The position numbers and the translations under genes were made by a program. Below, piece after piece: positions 52,693 to 61,972 of a stretch of DNA of 64,000 nucleotides (its first letter is position 1; each line of letters opens with the position of its first letter). The notes below the pieces were generated by a model. The model was not told the origin of the DNA. It worked only from the letters and a program-made list of their open reading frames with translations, and did not search any database. The DNA is from an uncultured Porphyromonadaceae bacterium (GTDB lineage: Bacteria > Bacteroidota > Bacteroidia > Bacteroidales > Muribaculaceae), in the NCBI GenBank assembly GCA_902461565.1, contig CABPYL010000011.1, positions 15,250 through 79,249 on the forward strand. The letters are read 5' to 3'.

Positions 52693-53829
52693 TTATAATG
52701 CCATAATACAAGCCAGCCTGAATTTCAGGAAATCGCCGGTCTTTAGGGATTCGGCTACAAGATTGTCTTTCAGCGTTTTGCTTCTGATATAACGGTTGTG
52801 TAAATCGCAACTCAGGATGAACAGCGCCAGTTCTATGTTTTTTCTCTTGATTCTTGAAATTCTGGAATAATTCTTTCTTATTTGCTGCGCGAGCATAAGT
52901 GCGACCACCATATTGTTGTTGTCAAGGCCAAGGATTGCGCGGTCTTTCATCAGACGTTCGGTTATCCAGTGGCTGTCGCATGATTTCGCTTTGCCGCGGA
53001 AAGTCTGCGATATGCCGTTGGGGTTGATGCGGTAGCGGTAACAGAGAATGTCGCGCTTGACAACTCTTTTTGCTATGTGGTAGAGAACCATTCCTCCTAC
53101 GGTGTCCTCGAACCAATAGGATTCGGGGAATGATATATTGCGGAACAGATAGTTTTTGTAGACTTTTCCCCAGGGATAACCGAACAGAATGCCGTAGCCT
53201 CCACTGTCGGAATTGATATCACGGCCTTTAACACGGCGAGAGTAACTGTCGGTGAATAGCTCATAGCTTCCTTCTGCGATATCTGCATCCGCTTTTATGG
53301 CCTCTGACAAAAGGGCGTTTATGTCGCCTAATTCATCATCGGAATCAAGGAAAGTGATGTATCGCCCGCGGATGTTTTGCAATGCGCGGTTTCTCGCACC
53401 GGAGAACCCTCTGTTCTCCTGGTTTATTATCTCGATATCCTTGCGGCCGGAATATTTTTCCAGAATATCCGGTGTGGAATCCGTGGAGCCGTCGTTAACT
53501 ACCGTTATCAGAATTTTGTATTTTCCGGTCTGGGCGGCAACTGCGCTTTCCATACATCGTTCGATATATTTCTCCGTGTTGTAGGCCGGAATGATAATCT
53601 GAAGGTCGTATTCCGACGATACTTCCCTTTCGGTTGTGATGCAGCTGTTGTCGCAATCTTTATAAATGCTGTTCAACATCTTCGTTGCCCATGCGATCTC
53701 CTTTTCGGTTATCTGTATCTGTTTGTGTGGAAACGCACAAAGGATATTGGCCATAGCCGTCGGATTCGCACCGGCGTTTCTGAATATCTTGGAACTGAAT
53801 TTTATACTTGAACGTAACAGTGGATTCAT
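52693..53829 (-). CDS. Family 2 glycosyltransferase
   Basis: A 378-residue GT-A glycosyltransferase. The catalytic domain begins near residue 76 (LQIIIPAYNTEKYIERCMES), with VVNDGSTDSTPDIL near 110 and the metal-binding YITFLDSDDELGDI near 157. An N-terminal extension of about 70 residues and a helical C-terminus are unassigned. It should add a sugar to a surface glycan. A TTG nine bases upstream is an alternative start. Its codon usage and base composition are AT-richer than the flanking housekeeping genes, suggesting acquisition; it stands alone outside any glycan cluster. Confidence 0.9.
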   Translation of the reverse strand: MNPLLRSSIKFSSKIFRNAGANPTAMANILCAFPHKQIQITEKEIAWATKMLNSIYKDCDNSCITTEREVSSEYDLQIIIPAYNTEKYIERCMESAVAAQTGKYKILITVVNDGSTDSTPDILEKYSGRKDIEIINQENRGFSGARNRALQNIRGRYITFLDSDDELGDINALLSEAIKADADIAEGSYELFTDSYSRRVKGRDINSDSGGYGILFGYPWGKVYKNYLFRNISFPESYWFEDTVGGMVLYHIAKRVVKRDILCYRYRINPNGISQTFRGKAKSCDSHWITERLMKDRAILGLDNNNMVVALMLAQQIRKNYSRISRIKRKNIELALFILSCDLHNRYIRSKTLKDNLVAESLKTGDFLKFRLACIMAL

Positions 53830-53919
53830 CAAATGCAAATAATAGACTTACACAAAGCGGGTGCAAAATTAGCAAAAACGTCGGACATGGCAAAGTCCCG
53901 GCGGAAGCAGCTACATAAA

Positions 53920-53951
53920 TAAGGCGCCGGTCCCGCATGAAACCGGCGCCT
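53920..53951. terminator. Terminator between the SusE/F-like gene and the glycosyltransferase
   Basis: AAGGCGCCGGT at 53920-53930 pairs perfectly with ACCGGCGCCTT at 53941-53951. Confidence 0.75.
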
Positions 53952-53973
53952 TTCGGATTATTTATGTTCTGCT

Positions 53974-54867
53974 TCAGAAAAGTATTTTGCAGCTTTTGTT
54001 GCCCTGCACTTTGATAAGCATCTGTCCTGCGCGCGGATTGGATACGCGCATGCCCTGCATATTGTAATATGTTGCGGGCGCGGCCTCTGTCTCGATGCCC
54101 TCAATTCCAGCCTGAGCAGGTGTGATGCTGATGGTAAGAGCTTCCGTGTTGGCCTTTACGTCATATTTGCCGGCCTCTGCGATATCCCATTTGTTGTCCT
54201 CGGGGCTGTTCAGTACCATTTTCCCGTTGTCAGTGGCGTCGCGGAAGTAGAAGTATTTGCTGTCGAAGCTGCGGGCACCTTTCATGATGTAGAAAATCTT
54301 GAACGAGCCTGCATAGAGTTCGGTATCCGTTGCGGCGAAGGAGTAGGGCTCTTGCGTGCTCTGGCGCATGAGAGTGCCGTCGTCAATGCTCCAGCCGCCT
54401 TTGGTGGCGTCGCCCGTCATGAAGAGGGTTGCGAAGTTGATATGTGTGGCCTGATATTCGGATTTTGCGAATGTGGCTTCCATTGTCGTTGTGTTGACCG
54501 TAATCAGATAGTTGGCGCTCTCGCTTACCTGAATCTTAAAATCGTTGTTGTCGCCGGAGATACTTGTCAGCTTCACTTTGCCGTCGGCGTCGGGCTTGCA
54601 GTTCTCTACGGGACGCAGTTCAGTGTTGCCCCAGTCGAATTTGGTGAGGAATTTGAAATCCTTGTTTGCCTCGAGATAGAGAGTGCCGGTGTAAACGGCG
54701 GGGTTTTCGGCAGTGGCGGCGATGCAGGAGGCATCATCGAGCGACCATCCCCAGGGAGTGGCTTCGCCGGCGAGCCAAAGAAGGTCGGTACGTTCCTGAG
54801 CGTTTGCGCAAATGGCTGCGGAAGCTGCTGTAGCAACAGTAAGAATCAGTCGGGTAAAATTTCTCAT
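53974..54867 (-). CDS. SusE/SusF-like secreted protein with C-terminal sorting-type tail
   Basis: A 297-residue exported protein (signal MRNFTRLILTVATAASAAICANAQ). Two tandem beta-sandwich repeats are visible: LLWLAGEATPWGWSLDDA...FKFLTKFDWGN and LFMTGDATKGGWSIDDG...FKIFYIMKGARSFD, the layout of SusE/SusF starch-binding domains. The C-terminal YYNMQGMRVSNPRAGQMLIKV resembles the conserved tail found on many Bacteroidales surface proteins. No SusC/SusD pair adjoins. It is probably a surface glycan-binding protein. Confidence 0.82.
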   Translation of the reverse strand: MRNFTRLILTVATAASAAICANAQERTDLLWLAGEATPWGWSLDDASCIAATAENPAVYTGTLYLEANKDFKFLTKFDWGNTELRPVENCKPDADGKVKLTSISGDNNDFKIQVSESANYLITVNTTTMEATFAKSEYQATHINFATLFMTGDATKGGWSIDDGTLMRQSTQEPYSFAATDTELYAGSFKIFYIMKGARSFDSKYFYFRDATDNGKMVLNSPEDNKWDIAEAGKYDVKANTEALTISITPAQAGIEGIETEAAPATYYNMQGMRVSNPRAGQMLIKVQGNKSCKILF

Positions 54868-54910
54868 GTTATAATATTTAGGTTTGACAATATTCTACGG
54901 GTTGTTTCTA

Positions 54911-54918
54911 CAAAATTA
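54911..54918 (-). promoter_or_regulatory. Promoter -7 element for the SusE/F-like gene
   Basis: Minus-strand TAATTTTG, 44 bases before the ATG. Confidence 0.5.
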
Positions 54919-54929
54919 CACAATTAATC

Positions 54930-55242
54930 GGAAGCGGCATCTCTAAGAAGATAAAAAGTAGTGTTTATATCGTTGTGTAAAAATACAACAATCTGAATGT
55001 CAGACTAATGAATAAAGTACGTCATCTGAAAAAATATAGCGGATTCACCGTCGTTAGTCGCAGAATATCTTGGCAAACTTCGTTGAGACCTTTCAAAAAC
55101 GGATGAAAAAGATATATTTTTTGGGGGATAATCACTTTTTGGAGTAGAGGTAGTGTGTTTCGCCGTTGGAAGAATGTGCCTAAAATGTGCGTGAAAGTGA
55201 TTTTTTTGTGTTTCAGAGTGGTTCTGTGTGGATTTTTTTACC
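54930..55242. other. Intergenic stretch, nothing recognised
   Basis: About 310 AT-rich bases between two divergent promoters. Only two weak short inverted repeats (GTTGT/ACAAC near 54970-54990 and TCAGA/TCTGA near 55000-55030) were seen. No open frame longer than 30 codons with a good start and no RNA signature. Confidence 0.5.
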
Positions 55243-55250
55243 TATATTTG
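55243..55250 (+). promoter_or_regulatory. Promoter -7 element for the receiver/PEP-synthase fusion
   Basis: TATATTTG, 25 bases before the chosen ATG at 55275, a full TAnnTTTG match. It also supports that start over the earlier in-frame ATG at 55155. Confidence 0.65.
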
Positions 55251-55274
55251 CTATCGTTAAAAGCAGCGTTATAT

Positions 55275-58200
55275 ATGAACGAGGAAGCCCTAAGCAGAAT
55301 GTTCCTGAAGGACACTTCTTTTCAGGCACTTATGCAGCATCGCATTTTCAATGTGTTGCTCATCGCTTCGCCATACGATGCCTTCATGATGGAAGAGGAC
55401 GGCCGTGTGGAAGAGCAACTGTATAACGAATATGTCGCTCTCAACCTTTCGTCGCCTCCCCGTGTTACACGTGTTTCCACTATGGACGAGGCGTTGGAGA
55501 TTATGCGCATAAAGGCTTTCGACATTGTTATCGCCATGCCTGGCGGTGATATTTCCGAGACATTCGACGGCGCAGGCCTTCTCAAGGCCGAGTTCCCGCA
55601 TGTCCCCATAGTCGTTCTCACTCCGTTCAGCAAGGAAGTTTCCCGCCGCCTTGCAATGGAGAACTTGGACAATGTGGACTATGTTTTCAGCTGGCTCGGA
55701 AACATGGACCTGCTTCTGGCAATTATAAAATTGCTCGAAGATAAGCTTAACGCCAACGATATCACCGATGTTGGTGTGCAGATGATTCTTCTTGTTGAGG
55801 ACTCCGTACGCTTCTATTCATCGGTACTGCCGCACATATATAAATTTCTACTCAAACAGTCGATGCTGTTTTCCACCGAGGCGCTCAACCAGCACGAACA
55901 GATGCTGCGTATGCGCGGGCGCCCCAAGGTGATGCTTGCGCGTACTTACGAAGAGGCTCAGGAACTGTACGAGCGTTTCGGGCACCATATGCTCGGAGTA
56001 ATCAGCGATGTCTCGTTCAAGCATAATGATGTAAAGGATGCGCAGGCAGGCATTAAACTGGCTCACTGGCTGCGTCGGCAGGACCCGTACCTGCCTATTA
56101 TCATTGAGTCGTCGGAACATTCCAATGCTATCCATGTTGGTGCTTTCGGCGGTGTGTTCATCGACAAGAATTCCAAGAAACTGCCAGTAGACCTTGGCGA
56201 GGCGATTATGGCGAATTTTGGCTTTGGCGATTTTATTATCCGCAACCCCCGCGACAACAGTCCGATAATGTCTATCCGCAACCTCAAGGATCTGCAGATG
56301 CACATTTTCGATATCCCTGCGGATGCTCTGCTTTATCATGCCTCGCATAACGATATTTCGAGATGGCTGTACTCGCGAGCCCTCTTTCCCATCGCCGATG
56401 TGGTGAAAATGCACCATTTTACATCAATCGAGGAAGCTCCGGCTGTTAAGCAGCTGTTTTTCGATCTGATAGTGAAATACCGCAGGATGAAGAACCGCGG
56501 TGTTGTGGCAGTATTCCAGAAAGACCGTTTCGACCATTATTCCAATTTCGCCCGCATAGGGCAGGGCAGTCTCGGCGGCAAAGGGCGCGGCCTGGCCTTT
56601 ATCGATTCTATTATCAAAAAAAATCCTATATGCGATAATTTCGGAGGAATTGCTATATCCATACCCCGCACAGTAGTGCTCTGTACCGATCTGTTCGACG
56701 AGTTTATGAGCACCAACCAGCTGTACCCGTTGGCATTGAGCGATGCTTCCGATCAGGATATCCTGGACGCTTTCCTCGCGGCAAAGCTGCCGGCAAGGTT
56801 ACGGGAGGATTTTGTGGCTTTGTTCGACGTTGTGGACCGTCCGTTTGCCGTGCGCAGTTCCAGTCTGCTCGAGGATTCGCATTATCAGCCTTTTGCCGGT
56901 ATTTACGCCACATATATGGTTCCTTTCAGCAGCAATACTGAATTGCGATTACGCTGGCTCGAAGATGCCGTCAAGGGTGTATACGCATCGGTGTTCTATG
57001 CCGCGAGCAAAACCTACATGACTGCTACAAGCAATGTAATCGACCAGGAAAAAATGGCCGTGATAATCCAGGAGGTGGTAGGCGAGAAACATGGCGAATA
57101 CTATTTTCCGTCGTTTTCCGGCGTGGGTCGCTCGCTCAATTATTACCCGCTGGGCGATGAAAAGACAGAGGACGGCGTAGTAGAAATTGCAGTAGGTCTG
57201 GGCAAATATATTGTGGACGGAGGTCGCGGTCTGCGTTTCTCGCCACTTCATGCCGACAAATGCCTTCAGACCTCTACCCTCGATCTGGCCTTGCGCGACA
57301 CACAGACAAAACTGTTCGCACTTCGCAATACTGATTCAGATGACGAGAGCGCATTCAGCGTTGCTCTGGACGAGGGCGCGAACCTCGTTCTCAAAAATGT
57401 ACAGGATTTCGCGGGTACAGGCGCGCTGCGGTACATGGTCAGCACCTACGATTTCCGCAACGAATGCCTGATGGATTACGAGGAAGGCCCTGGCAGGCGC
57501 GTGGTAACATTCGCCAACCTGCTGCGCGATCGAGCATTGCCGCTTGCCGATGCTCTTGATTTTATGCTTAAACAGGGGCAGGGAGCCATGCAGCGGCCCG
57601 TGGAAATTGAGTTTGCCGGCATAATAAATGAAAAACAGGTTGCCAATGGCAACCGCGCACACATATACTGGCTCCAGATAAGGCCTATCATAGACAAGAA
57701 GAATCTGATTGCCGACCATGTGCTGGAGCGTCCTGACAACGAATTAATCCTGCGCAGTAACACGGCTATGGGTAACGGCATGATAGAAGGAGTGGACACC
57801 GTTGTGTATGTCCGTCCCAGCCGCTTCGACTCGCTGCGGAACCCGGCCACGGCAATGCTGATTGCCAGAATCAATGCGGCGTTCGCAGCCGAAGGCAAAG
57901 GGTATGTGCTTGTCGGTCCGGGAAGATGGGGTTCTTCCGATCCGTCGCTCGGCATTCCCGTGCGGTGGACCGACATATCTTCCGCGCGCCTTATCGTTGA
58001 GGCTGCTGTTGGTTCTTACCGCGTGGAACCGAGCCAGGGCACTCATTTTTTTCAGAACCTTACAAGTTTCGGGGTGGCATATTTCACTGTCGACGAAGCC
58101 GGTGGCAACGGTTATTACGACAGTGCCTATCTCGATTCTATGCCTGCTGTGTACGAGGATGATACTGTACGTATCGTAACTTTCGACCGCCCGCTGCATA

Positions 58201-58289
58201 TCGCCGTCAACGGTCGCTCGGGTCTCGGCATTGTATCAAAACCCGAATTCGATAATAAAGATAATTCCTATAACGACGAAAACACATGA
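55275..58289 (+). CDS. Response-receiver / PEP-synthase-like ATP-grasp fusion protein
   Basis: A 1,004-residue cytoplasmic protein. Residues about 20-150 are a degenerate receiver-like domain without phosphoacceptor. Residues about 168-320 are a complete receiver: acidic D176 (LLVEDS), phosphoacceptor D245 (GVISDVSF), S279 (IIIESS) and K298 (FIDKNSK). From about 425 the pyruvate-phosphate dikinase ATP-binding domain follows: GQGSLGGKGRGLAF, FAVRSSSLLEDS near 525 and WLQIRP near 797. No swivelling histidine or PEP-binding barrel follows; instead an unassigned 200-residue C-terminus with LVGPGRWGSSDP. It overlaps a coiled-coil gene by four bases. Confidence 0.88.
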   Translation: MNEEALSRMFLKDTSFQALMQHRIFNVLLIASPYDAFMMEEDGRVEEQLYNEYVALNLSSPPRVTRVSTMDEALEIMRIKAFDIVIAMPGGDISETFDGAGLLKAEFPHVPIVVLTPFSKEVSRRLAMENLDNVDYVFSWLGNMDLLLAIIKLLEDKLNANDITDVGVQMILLVEDSVRFYSSVLPHIYKFLLKQSMLFSTEALNQHEQMLRMRGRPKVMLARTYEEAQELYERFGHHMLGVISDVSFKHNDVKDAQAGIKLAHWLRRQDPYLPIIIESSEHSNAIHVGAFGGVFIDKNSKKLPVDLGEAIMANFGFGDFIIRNPRDNSPIMSIRNLKDLQMHIFDIPADALLYHASHNDISRWLYSRALFPIADVVKMHHFTSIEEAPAVKQLFFDLIVKYRRMKNRGVVAVFQKDRFDHYSNFARIGQGSLGGKGRGLAFIDSIIKKNPICDNFGGIAISIPRTVVLCTDLFDEFMSTNQLYPLALSDASDQDILDAFLAAKLPARLREDFVALFDVVDRPFAVRSSSLLEDSHYQPFAGIYATYMVPFSSNTELRLRWLEDAVKGVYASVFYAASKTYMTATSNVIDQEKMAVIIQEVVGEKHGEYYFPSFSGVGRSLNYYPLGDEKTEDGVVEIAVGLGKYIVDGGRGLRFSPLHADKCLQTSTLDLALRDTQTKLFALRNTDSDDESAFSVALDEGANLVLKNVQDFAGTGALRYMVSTYDFRNECLMDYEEGPGRRVVTFANLLRDRALPLADALDFMLKQGQGAMQRPVEIEFAGIINEKQVANGNRAHIYWLQIRPIIDKKNLIADHVLERPDNELILRSNTAMGNGMIEGVDTVVYVRPSRFDSLRNPATAMLIARINAAFAAEGKGYVLVGPGRWGSSDPSLGIPVRWTDISSARLIVEAAVGSYRVEPSQGTHFFQNLTSFGVAYFTVDEAGGNGYYDSAYLDSMPAVYEDDTVRIVTFDRPLHIAVNGRSGLGIVSKPEFDNKDNSYNDENT

Positions 58290-59674
58290 GTTTTTTCAAT
58301 AAAATATCAAGGATGTTTGGCTTCGGCAACGATTCCGATGCCGACGAATTCACCGATGAGACCACAGACGGCGAGGCCCCGGTCCCTGTACTTGCCGCCG
58401 ACGGCGAACAGCAGTCCGATGTCCCCCTTGCCGATGTCCCGACCTTGCCTGAAATAGACCCCGACATGAAAGCACGGATATTCGAGGGCGTAGTGGATGT
58501 TTTCAATAAATCGTTGCCCGAATTCCTTGCGCGTAGTGTGGATCCGGCCGTTCAGCGACGTCTGCTGCTGGAGGCGATGGATAAATCTGCATCCGACTAT
58601 CTCAGCAGTCTTATGCTTACAGCCGAACAGTATGCCGAGAAAAAGCTGAAAGTGGCTGTGGATGCTGCACACCGCGAATCCGAGAAATTAAAGACCGATA
58701 TGGCTCAGCTGGAACAGCAGCGTTCGTCGCTGAGGGAAGCGCAACTGAGCGCCGACCGTCGTCGCCGTGCTTTGTCCGACCGTGTCAACGATCTTGAAAG
58801 CAAACTCGCAACAGCCGAGGCAGAACGTGAACAGTTTGAACTGGAAAACAAAAGCCTGCTGAACAAACTCAAGGTTGCCGATGTACAGCCGGCTTTGGTG
58901 GAAGACCTTACAAAGGAGGTTGAACGTCTAAAAGCCGCACTGGCTGCCGGAGACGCCGGTGGCATTGCCACCTCTGCCGATAATGGCGCATTCGAGAAGA
59001 TTGAAGTGCTCGAAAAGGAAAATGCAGCGCTTGTCCAGTCAAAAAAGGCTCTCGAGGAATCTATAGTAGAACTGACCCGTCGGACCGAAGCACTGGAAAA
59101 AGAGAAGGTCGAATTGGAGCAGGTATGGAATACGGCGGAGAAAAAAGCTGCCGCTTTGGAGGACGACATTAAGGGACTGCGTCAGCAGCAGGGCCTTTCG
59201 CAAGGAATGTACGACGATCTCCAGAGCAAGTTTGTGGCCGAACGCGACGGTCGTGTTGCCGCCGAACGCAAACTTGCCGAGGCCGAGGGTATGCTCGAAC
59301 AACTCAATCAGTTCCAGGAACAACTCGGGCAGATCGAAGAAGTGATACGCAAGCGAGATGAACGAATAGAAAAACTGAAAAATACAAATCACAGGCTTCG
59401 CGACGACAACGAATCGCTGCGCCGGCGTCTCGAAGAAGATGCCAACCTTTTTGCTCCTCAGCCATCTGCAGAGCGTACGGTGGAACCTCTCGACGAAGAT
59501 CTGCGAAACGAACTGTCGGCCATCGAGGACGATTTCGAGTGCCCCGGGTGGTTTGTGGCGGCATCCGGACCCGGCCCGATGCCGTTGCACACAGAGGATC
59601 CCAACTTCGGCTATCAGGAACCTGTGCGCAAACCCCGCAAGCCCGAAAGCGACGCACAACTCTCGCTTTTTTAA
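58286..59674 (+). CDS. Long coiled-coil protein coupled to the receiver fusion
   Basis: A 462-residue protein with no recognised family. It has an acidic N-terminus (residues 15-60), a short helical domain (about 65-120, ARIFEGVVDVFNKSLPEFLARSVDPAVQRRLLLEAMD), then about 270 residues of heptad-rich coiled coil (120-390) and a disordered tail ending in VRKPRKPESDAQLSLF. It has no membrane segment. The four-base ATGA overlap with the upstream receiver/PEP-synthase-like gene indicates matched expression, so it may be a scaffold or target of that protein. That link is inference. Confidence 0.8.
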   Translation: MSFFNKISRMFGFGNDSDADEFTDETTDGEAPVPVLAADGEQQSDVPLADVPTLPEIDPDMKARIFEGVVDVFNKSLPEFLARSVDPAVQRRLLLEAMDKSASDYLSSLMLTAEQYAEKKLKVAVDAAHRESEKLKTDMAQLEQQRSSLREAQLSADRRRRALSDRVNDLESKLATAEAEREQFELENKSLLNKLKVADVQPALVEDLTKEVERLKAALAAGDAGGIATSADNGAFEKIEVLEKENAALVQSKKALEESIVELTRRTEALEKEKVELEQVWNTAEKKAAALEDDIKGLRQQQGLSQGMYDDLQSKFVAERDGRVAAERKLAEAEGMLEQLNQFQEQLGQIEEVIRKRDERIEKLKNTNHRLRDDNESLRRRLEEDANLFAPQPSAERTVEPLDEDLRNELSAIEDDFECPGWFVAASGPGPMPLHTEDPNFGYQEPVRKPRKPESDAQLSLF

Positions 59675-59728
59675 TTCGAAGCCTGCATGTGGCGAACTCT
59701 CCTAATCTTAAATCTGTTCTTCCCGTAG

Positions 59729-61045
59729 ATGAGATTTATAAGTACAAATTCAAGTGCATCCCCGGTCGGACTTGACGACGCAGTCAACCGATGCGTGGCT
59801 TCCGACGGCGGCATGTTCATGCCTGAATATATGCCTGTTATTCCCCAGGCTTTCTTTAAAAATATAAGCGGCATGAGCCTGCGCGAAATAGCGTATGTCG
59901 TTGCCACGAGTTTCCTTGGCGAGGACGTAGAGCCTGCCGTGCTAAAAAATATTGTGGACGTATCTTTCTCGTTCGACGCGCCGTTGGTAAGAATATGTAC
60001 GGACGTGTACATCTTGGAGCTTTTCAACGGGCCGACGCTTACCGTCAAGGACTATGGAGCCCGCTTCATGGCAAGGCTTATGGGTCATCTGGACGGGCGT
60101 GCCTCGCGTCGCCGAAACATTCTTGTCGCTACTACAGGTAATACTGGCGCCGCCGCCGCCAACGGTCTGTATAAACTCGACGGCATGATTGTGAGCGTAC
60201 TCTATCCCAAGGGGCAGCTCACCAGGGCGCAGGCATCACAGATAACGGCTCTGGGCGAGAATATTCATGCCGTGGAAGTTATGGGAAGCGTGGAGGATTG
60301 CAAACGTCTTGTACAGGATGCGATTGCCGAGCCGGGTCTTTCCGGCTACAATCTTACAGGTGCCAATTCAATCAATATCGCGCGACTTATACCTCAGGTA
60401 ACGTTCGCGCTGCATGCCTATGCCCGCCTTAAGGCTATGGGTGTTAAAAATGCCGAGCAGGCCATTTATTCCATCCCTGCAGGTAATCTGAGCAACGTTG
60501 TCGCAGCAGCTATGGCGCGTAGCATCGGTCTTCCGATGGGACCGATACTTGCGGCGGTAAACGCCAACAACCAGGTAGCCCCGTGTATGGCAGGCAATTT
60601 CACCACCGACCGCAGCCGTAGGCCTGTACGAACGCTGGCACCGTCGATAGATATGAGTGTGCCTTCGGGATGGCCCCGTCTTGCACATCTCTATGGCGGA
60701 GATTTGGCGGCTATTGCCCGCGATGTTGTGGCTACTCCTCCGATTTCCGACGATATGATACGCACCACCGTATGCGACCTGCGTTCGCGTTCCGGCTACA
60801 CTATCGATCCGCATGGTGCCGTCGCCTATGCCACTGCGCAGCAATACGCAGCCCCGCCGGGTACGCCCAAGGTTGTGTTCGCTACCGGTCATCCGGCCAA
60901 ACAGCTCGATATAATGACACGCATAACAGGACATACGGTTGAACTGCCTTTGCAGCTCACGCATTTCATGACGGTACGCCGACATCCGTCGCTGCTTGCA
61001 CCAACGCTGCCGGCACTGCGCAAACATTTACAGTCAATTCAATAA
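59729..61045 (+). CDS. thrC: Threonine synthase
   Basis: A 438-residue PLP enzyme converting O-phosphohomoserine to threonine. The PLP lysine lies in FNGPTLTVKDYGARFM near residue 108 (usual form GPTLAFKD), with TTGNTGAAAANGL near 135 binding phosphate and SIPAGNLSNVVAA near 250. The first residues MRFISTNSSASPVGLDDAVNRCVASDGGMFMPE suit the family. It follows the coiled-coil gene by 54 bases; no Thr/Ile leader was recognised. Confidence 0.94.
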   Translation: MRFISTNSSASPVGLDDAVNRCVASDGGMFMPEYMPVIPQAFFKNISGMSLREIAYVVATSFLGEDVEPAVLKNIVDVSFSFDAPLVRICTDVYILELFNGPTLTVKDYGARFMARLMGHLDGRASRRRNILVATTGNTGAAAANGLYKLDGMIVSVLYPKGQLTRAQASQITALGENIHAVEVMGSVEDCKRLVQDAIAEPGLSGYNLTGANSINIARLIPQVTFALHAYARLKAMGVKNAEQAIYSIPAGNLSNVVAAAMARSIGLPMGPILAAVNANNQVAPCMAGNFTTDRSRRPVRTLAPSIDMSVPSGWPRLAHLYGGDLAAIARDVVATPPISDDMIRTTVCDLRSRSGYTIDPHGAVAYATAQQYAAPPGTPKVVFATGHPAKQLDIMTRITGHTVELPLQLTHFMTVRRHPSLLAPTLPALRKHLQSIQ

Positions 61046-61064
61046 CATATTAACATTCATAACT

Positions 61065-61424
61065 ATGGCAAACAAGAGAGAACTCAAGAAATTTATCCGC
61101 AATACTTGTGGAGCACTCGCGCTCGACATGGTTTTAGCACGCGAATCGTTCCCCGTTATCGACCGCAAGGCAGTTCACGATGTTGTATTGGAGGCCGCTC
61201 GTCTGCAGACACGTTCGTTGGCGCGTGTAAGCGTTGAATTCGACCGCACTCCCGCACAGTTCGAATCCAAGGCCGCATATAACAAGGCACGCCATGCGTT
61301 CTACAACGATGCCTACGCGAAACTTCTTGCCGATTTCAACAAATCTGTCAAGGAGATTGTAGCCAAGATGAATGCGGCCCTTCCCGACGAGGTACGCAAG
61401 GCCATTAAAGAGGCTATCTGCTGA
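61065..61424 (+). CDS. Small conserved helical protein of unknown function
   Basis: A 119-residue protein starting MANKRELKKFIRNTCGALALDMV, predicted all-helical and rather basic, with no signal peptide or membrane segment. Phrases such as FESKAAYNKARHAFYNDAYAKLLADFNK recall small Bacteroidetes hypothetical proteins, but I cannot name a family. It begins 19 bases after thrC and shares one base with the acyltransferase start (TGATG), so it belongs to the same operon and is translated in tandem. Confidence 0.8.
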   Translation: MANKRELKKFIRNTCGALALDMVLARESFPVIDRKAVHDVVLEAARLQTRSLARVSVEFDRTPAQFESKAAYNKARHAFYNDAYAKLLADFNKSVKEIVAKMNAALPDEVRKAIKEAIC

Positions 61425-61972
61425 TGGCCAATTTATCTGGCTTCCTGCTGCGGCTGTTCGGATGGAAGGTGCGGATTACCGTGCCCGACTATCCCAAGTG
61501 CATTATCTGCGTTGCCCCGCATACAAGCAACTGGGATTTCGTAGTTGGTAAACTCGCTTATGCCTCTGTCGGTCGTAAGGCCGGTTTTCTAATGAAGGAC
61601 ACCTGGTTTTTCTGGCCTCTGGGCTGTTTCTTCCGCGCTATCGGGGGCATTCCTGTGCCGCGGAAGAAACGCTCCTCGCGTTCGCTCACCGAGATTGTGT
61701 CTGAAAAATTCGAAGCTGCCGACCGCCTTACACTGGCCATTACTCCGGAAGGTACACGCAGCCGCACCGACCAGTGGCATACGGGCTTTCTACATATCGC
61801 ACGCAACGCGCACGTAACGATTGCACTTGGTGTGATTGAGTTCAGCCGTAAAGAGGTGTTTATAGAAAAAACTTTTACACCCTCCGGCGACGTGCAGGCA
61901 GATTTGCGGGCGGTGAAGGATTACTATAAACAGTTCCAGGGTAAGTATCCCGATAAATTTACTGCAGAATGA
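61424..61972 (+). CDS. 1-acyl-sn-glycerol-3-phosphate acyltransferase family protein
   Basis: A 182-residue PlsC-domain protein. The catalytic HX4D motif is present as HTSNWD near residue 33, and PEGTRS near 111 is the substrate-binding motif. It lacks the N-terminal membrane helix of the main PlsC and is shorter, so it may acylate another lipid or act as a second lysophosphatidate acyltransferase. It is joined upstream by a one-base and downstream by a four-base overlap to its neighbours. Confidence 0.9.
   Translation: MANLSGFLLRLFGWKVRITVPDYPKCIICVAPHTSNWDFVVGKLAYASVGRKAGFLMKDTWFFWPLGCFFRAIGGIPVPRKKRSSRSLTEIVSEKFEAADRLTLAITPEGTRSRTDQWHTGFLHIARNAHVTIALGVIEFSRKEVFIEKTFTPSGDVQADLRAVKDYYKQFQGKYPDKFTAE

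Noticed and set aside
52455..52706. 83-codon plus-strand frame in the AT-rich gap
   Set aside because: Runs into the 3' end of the glycosyltransferase gene, has no promoter, and its Phe/Ile/Leu/Ser content is what AT-rich noncoding DNA gives.
55155..55274. N-terminal membrane-helix extension of the receiver fusion
   Set aside because: The extension overlaps the TATATTTG promoter element, and the internal ATG lies 25 bases after it; the extension's Phe/Leu/Cys-rich sequence is a product of T-rich upstream DNA.
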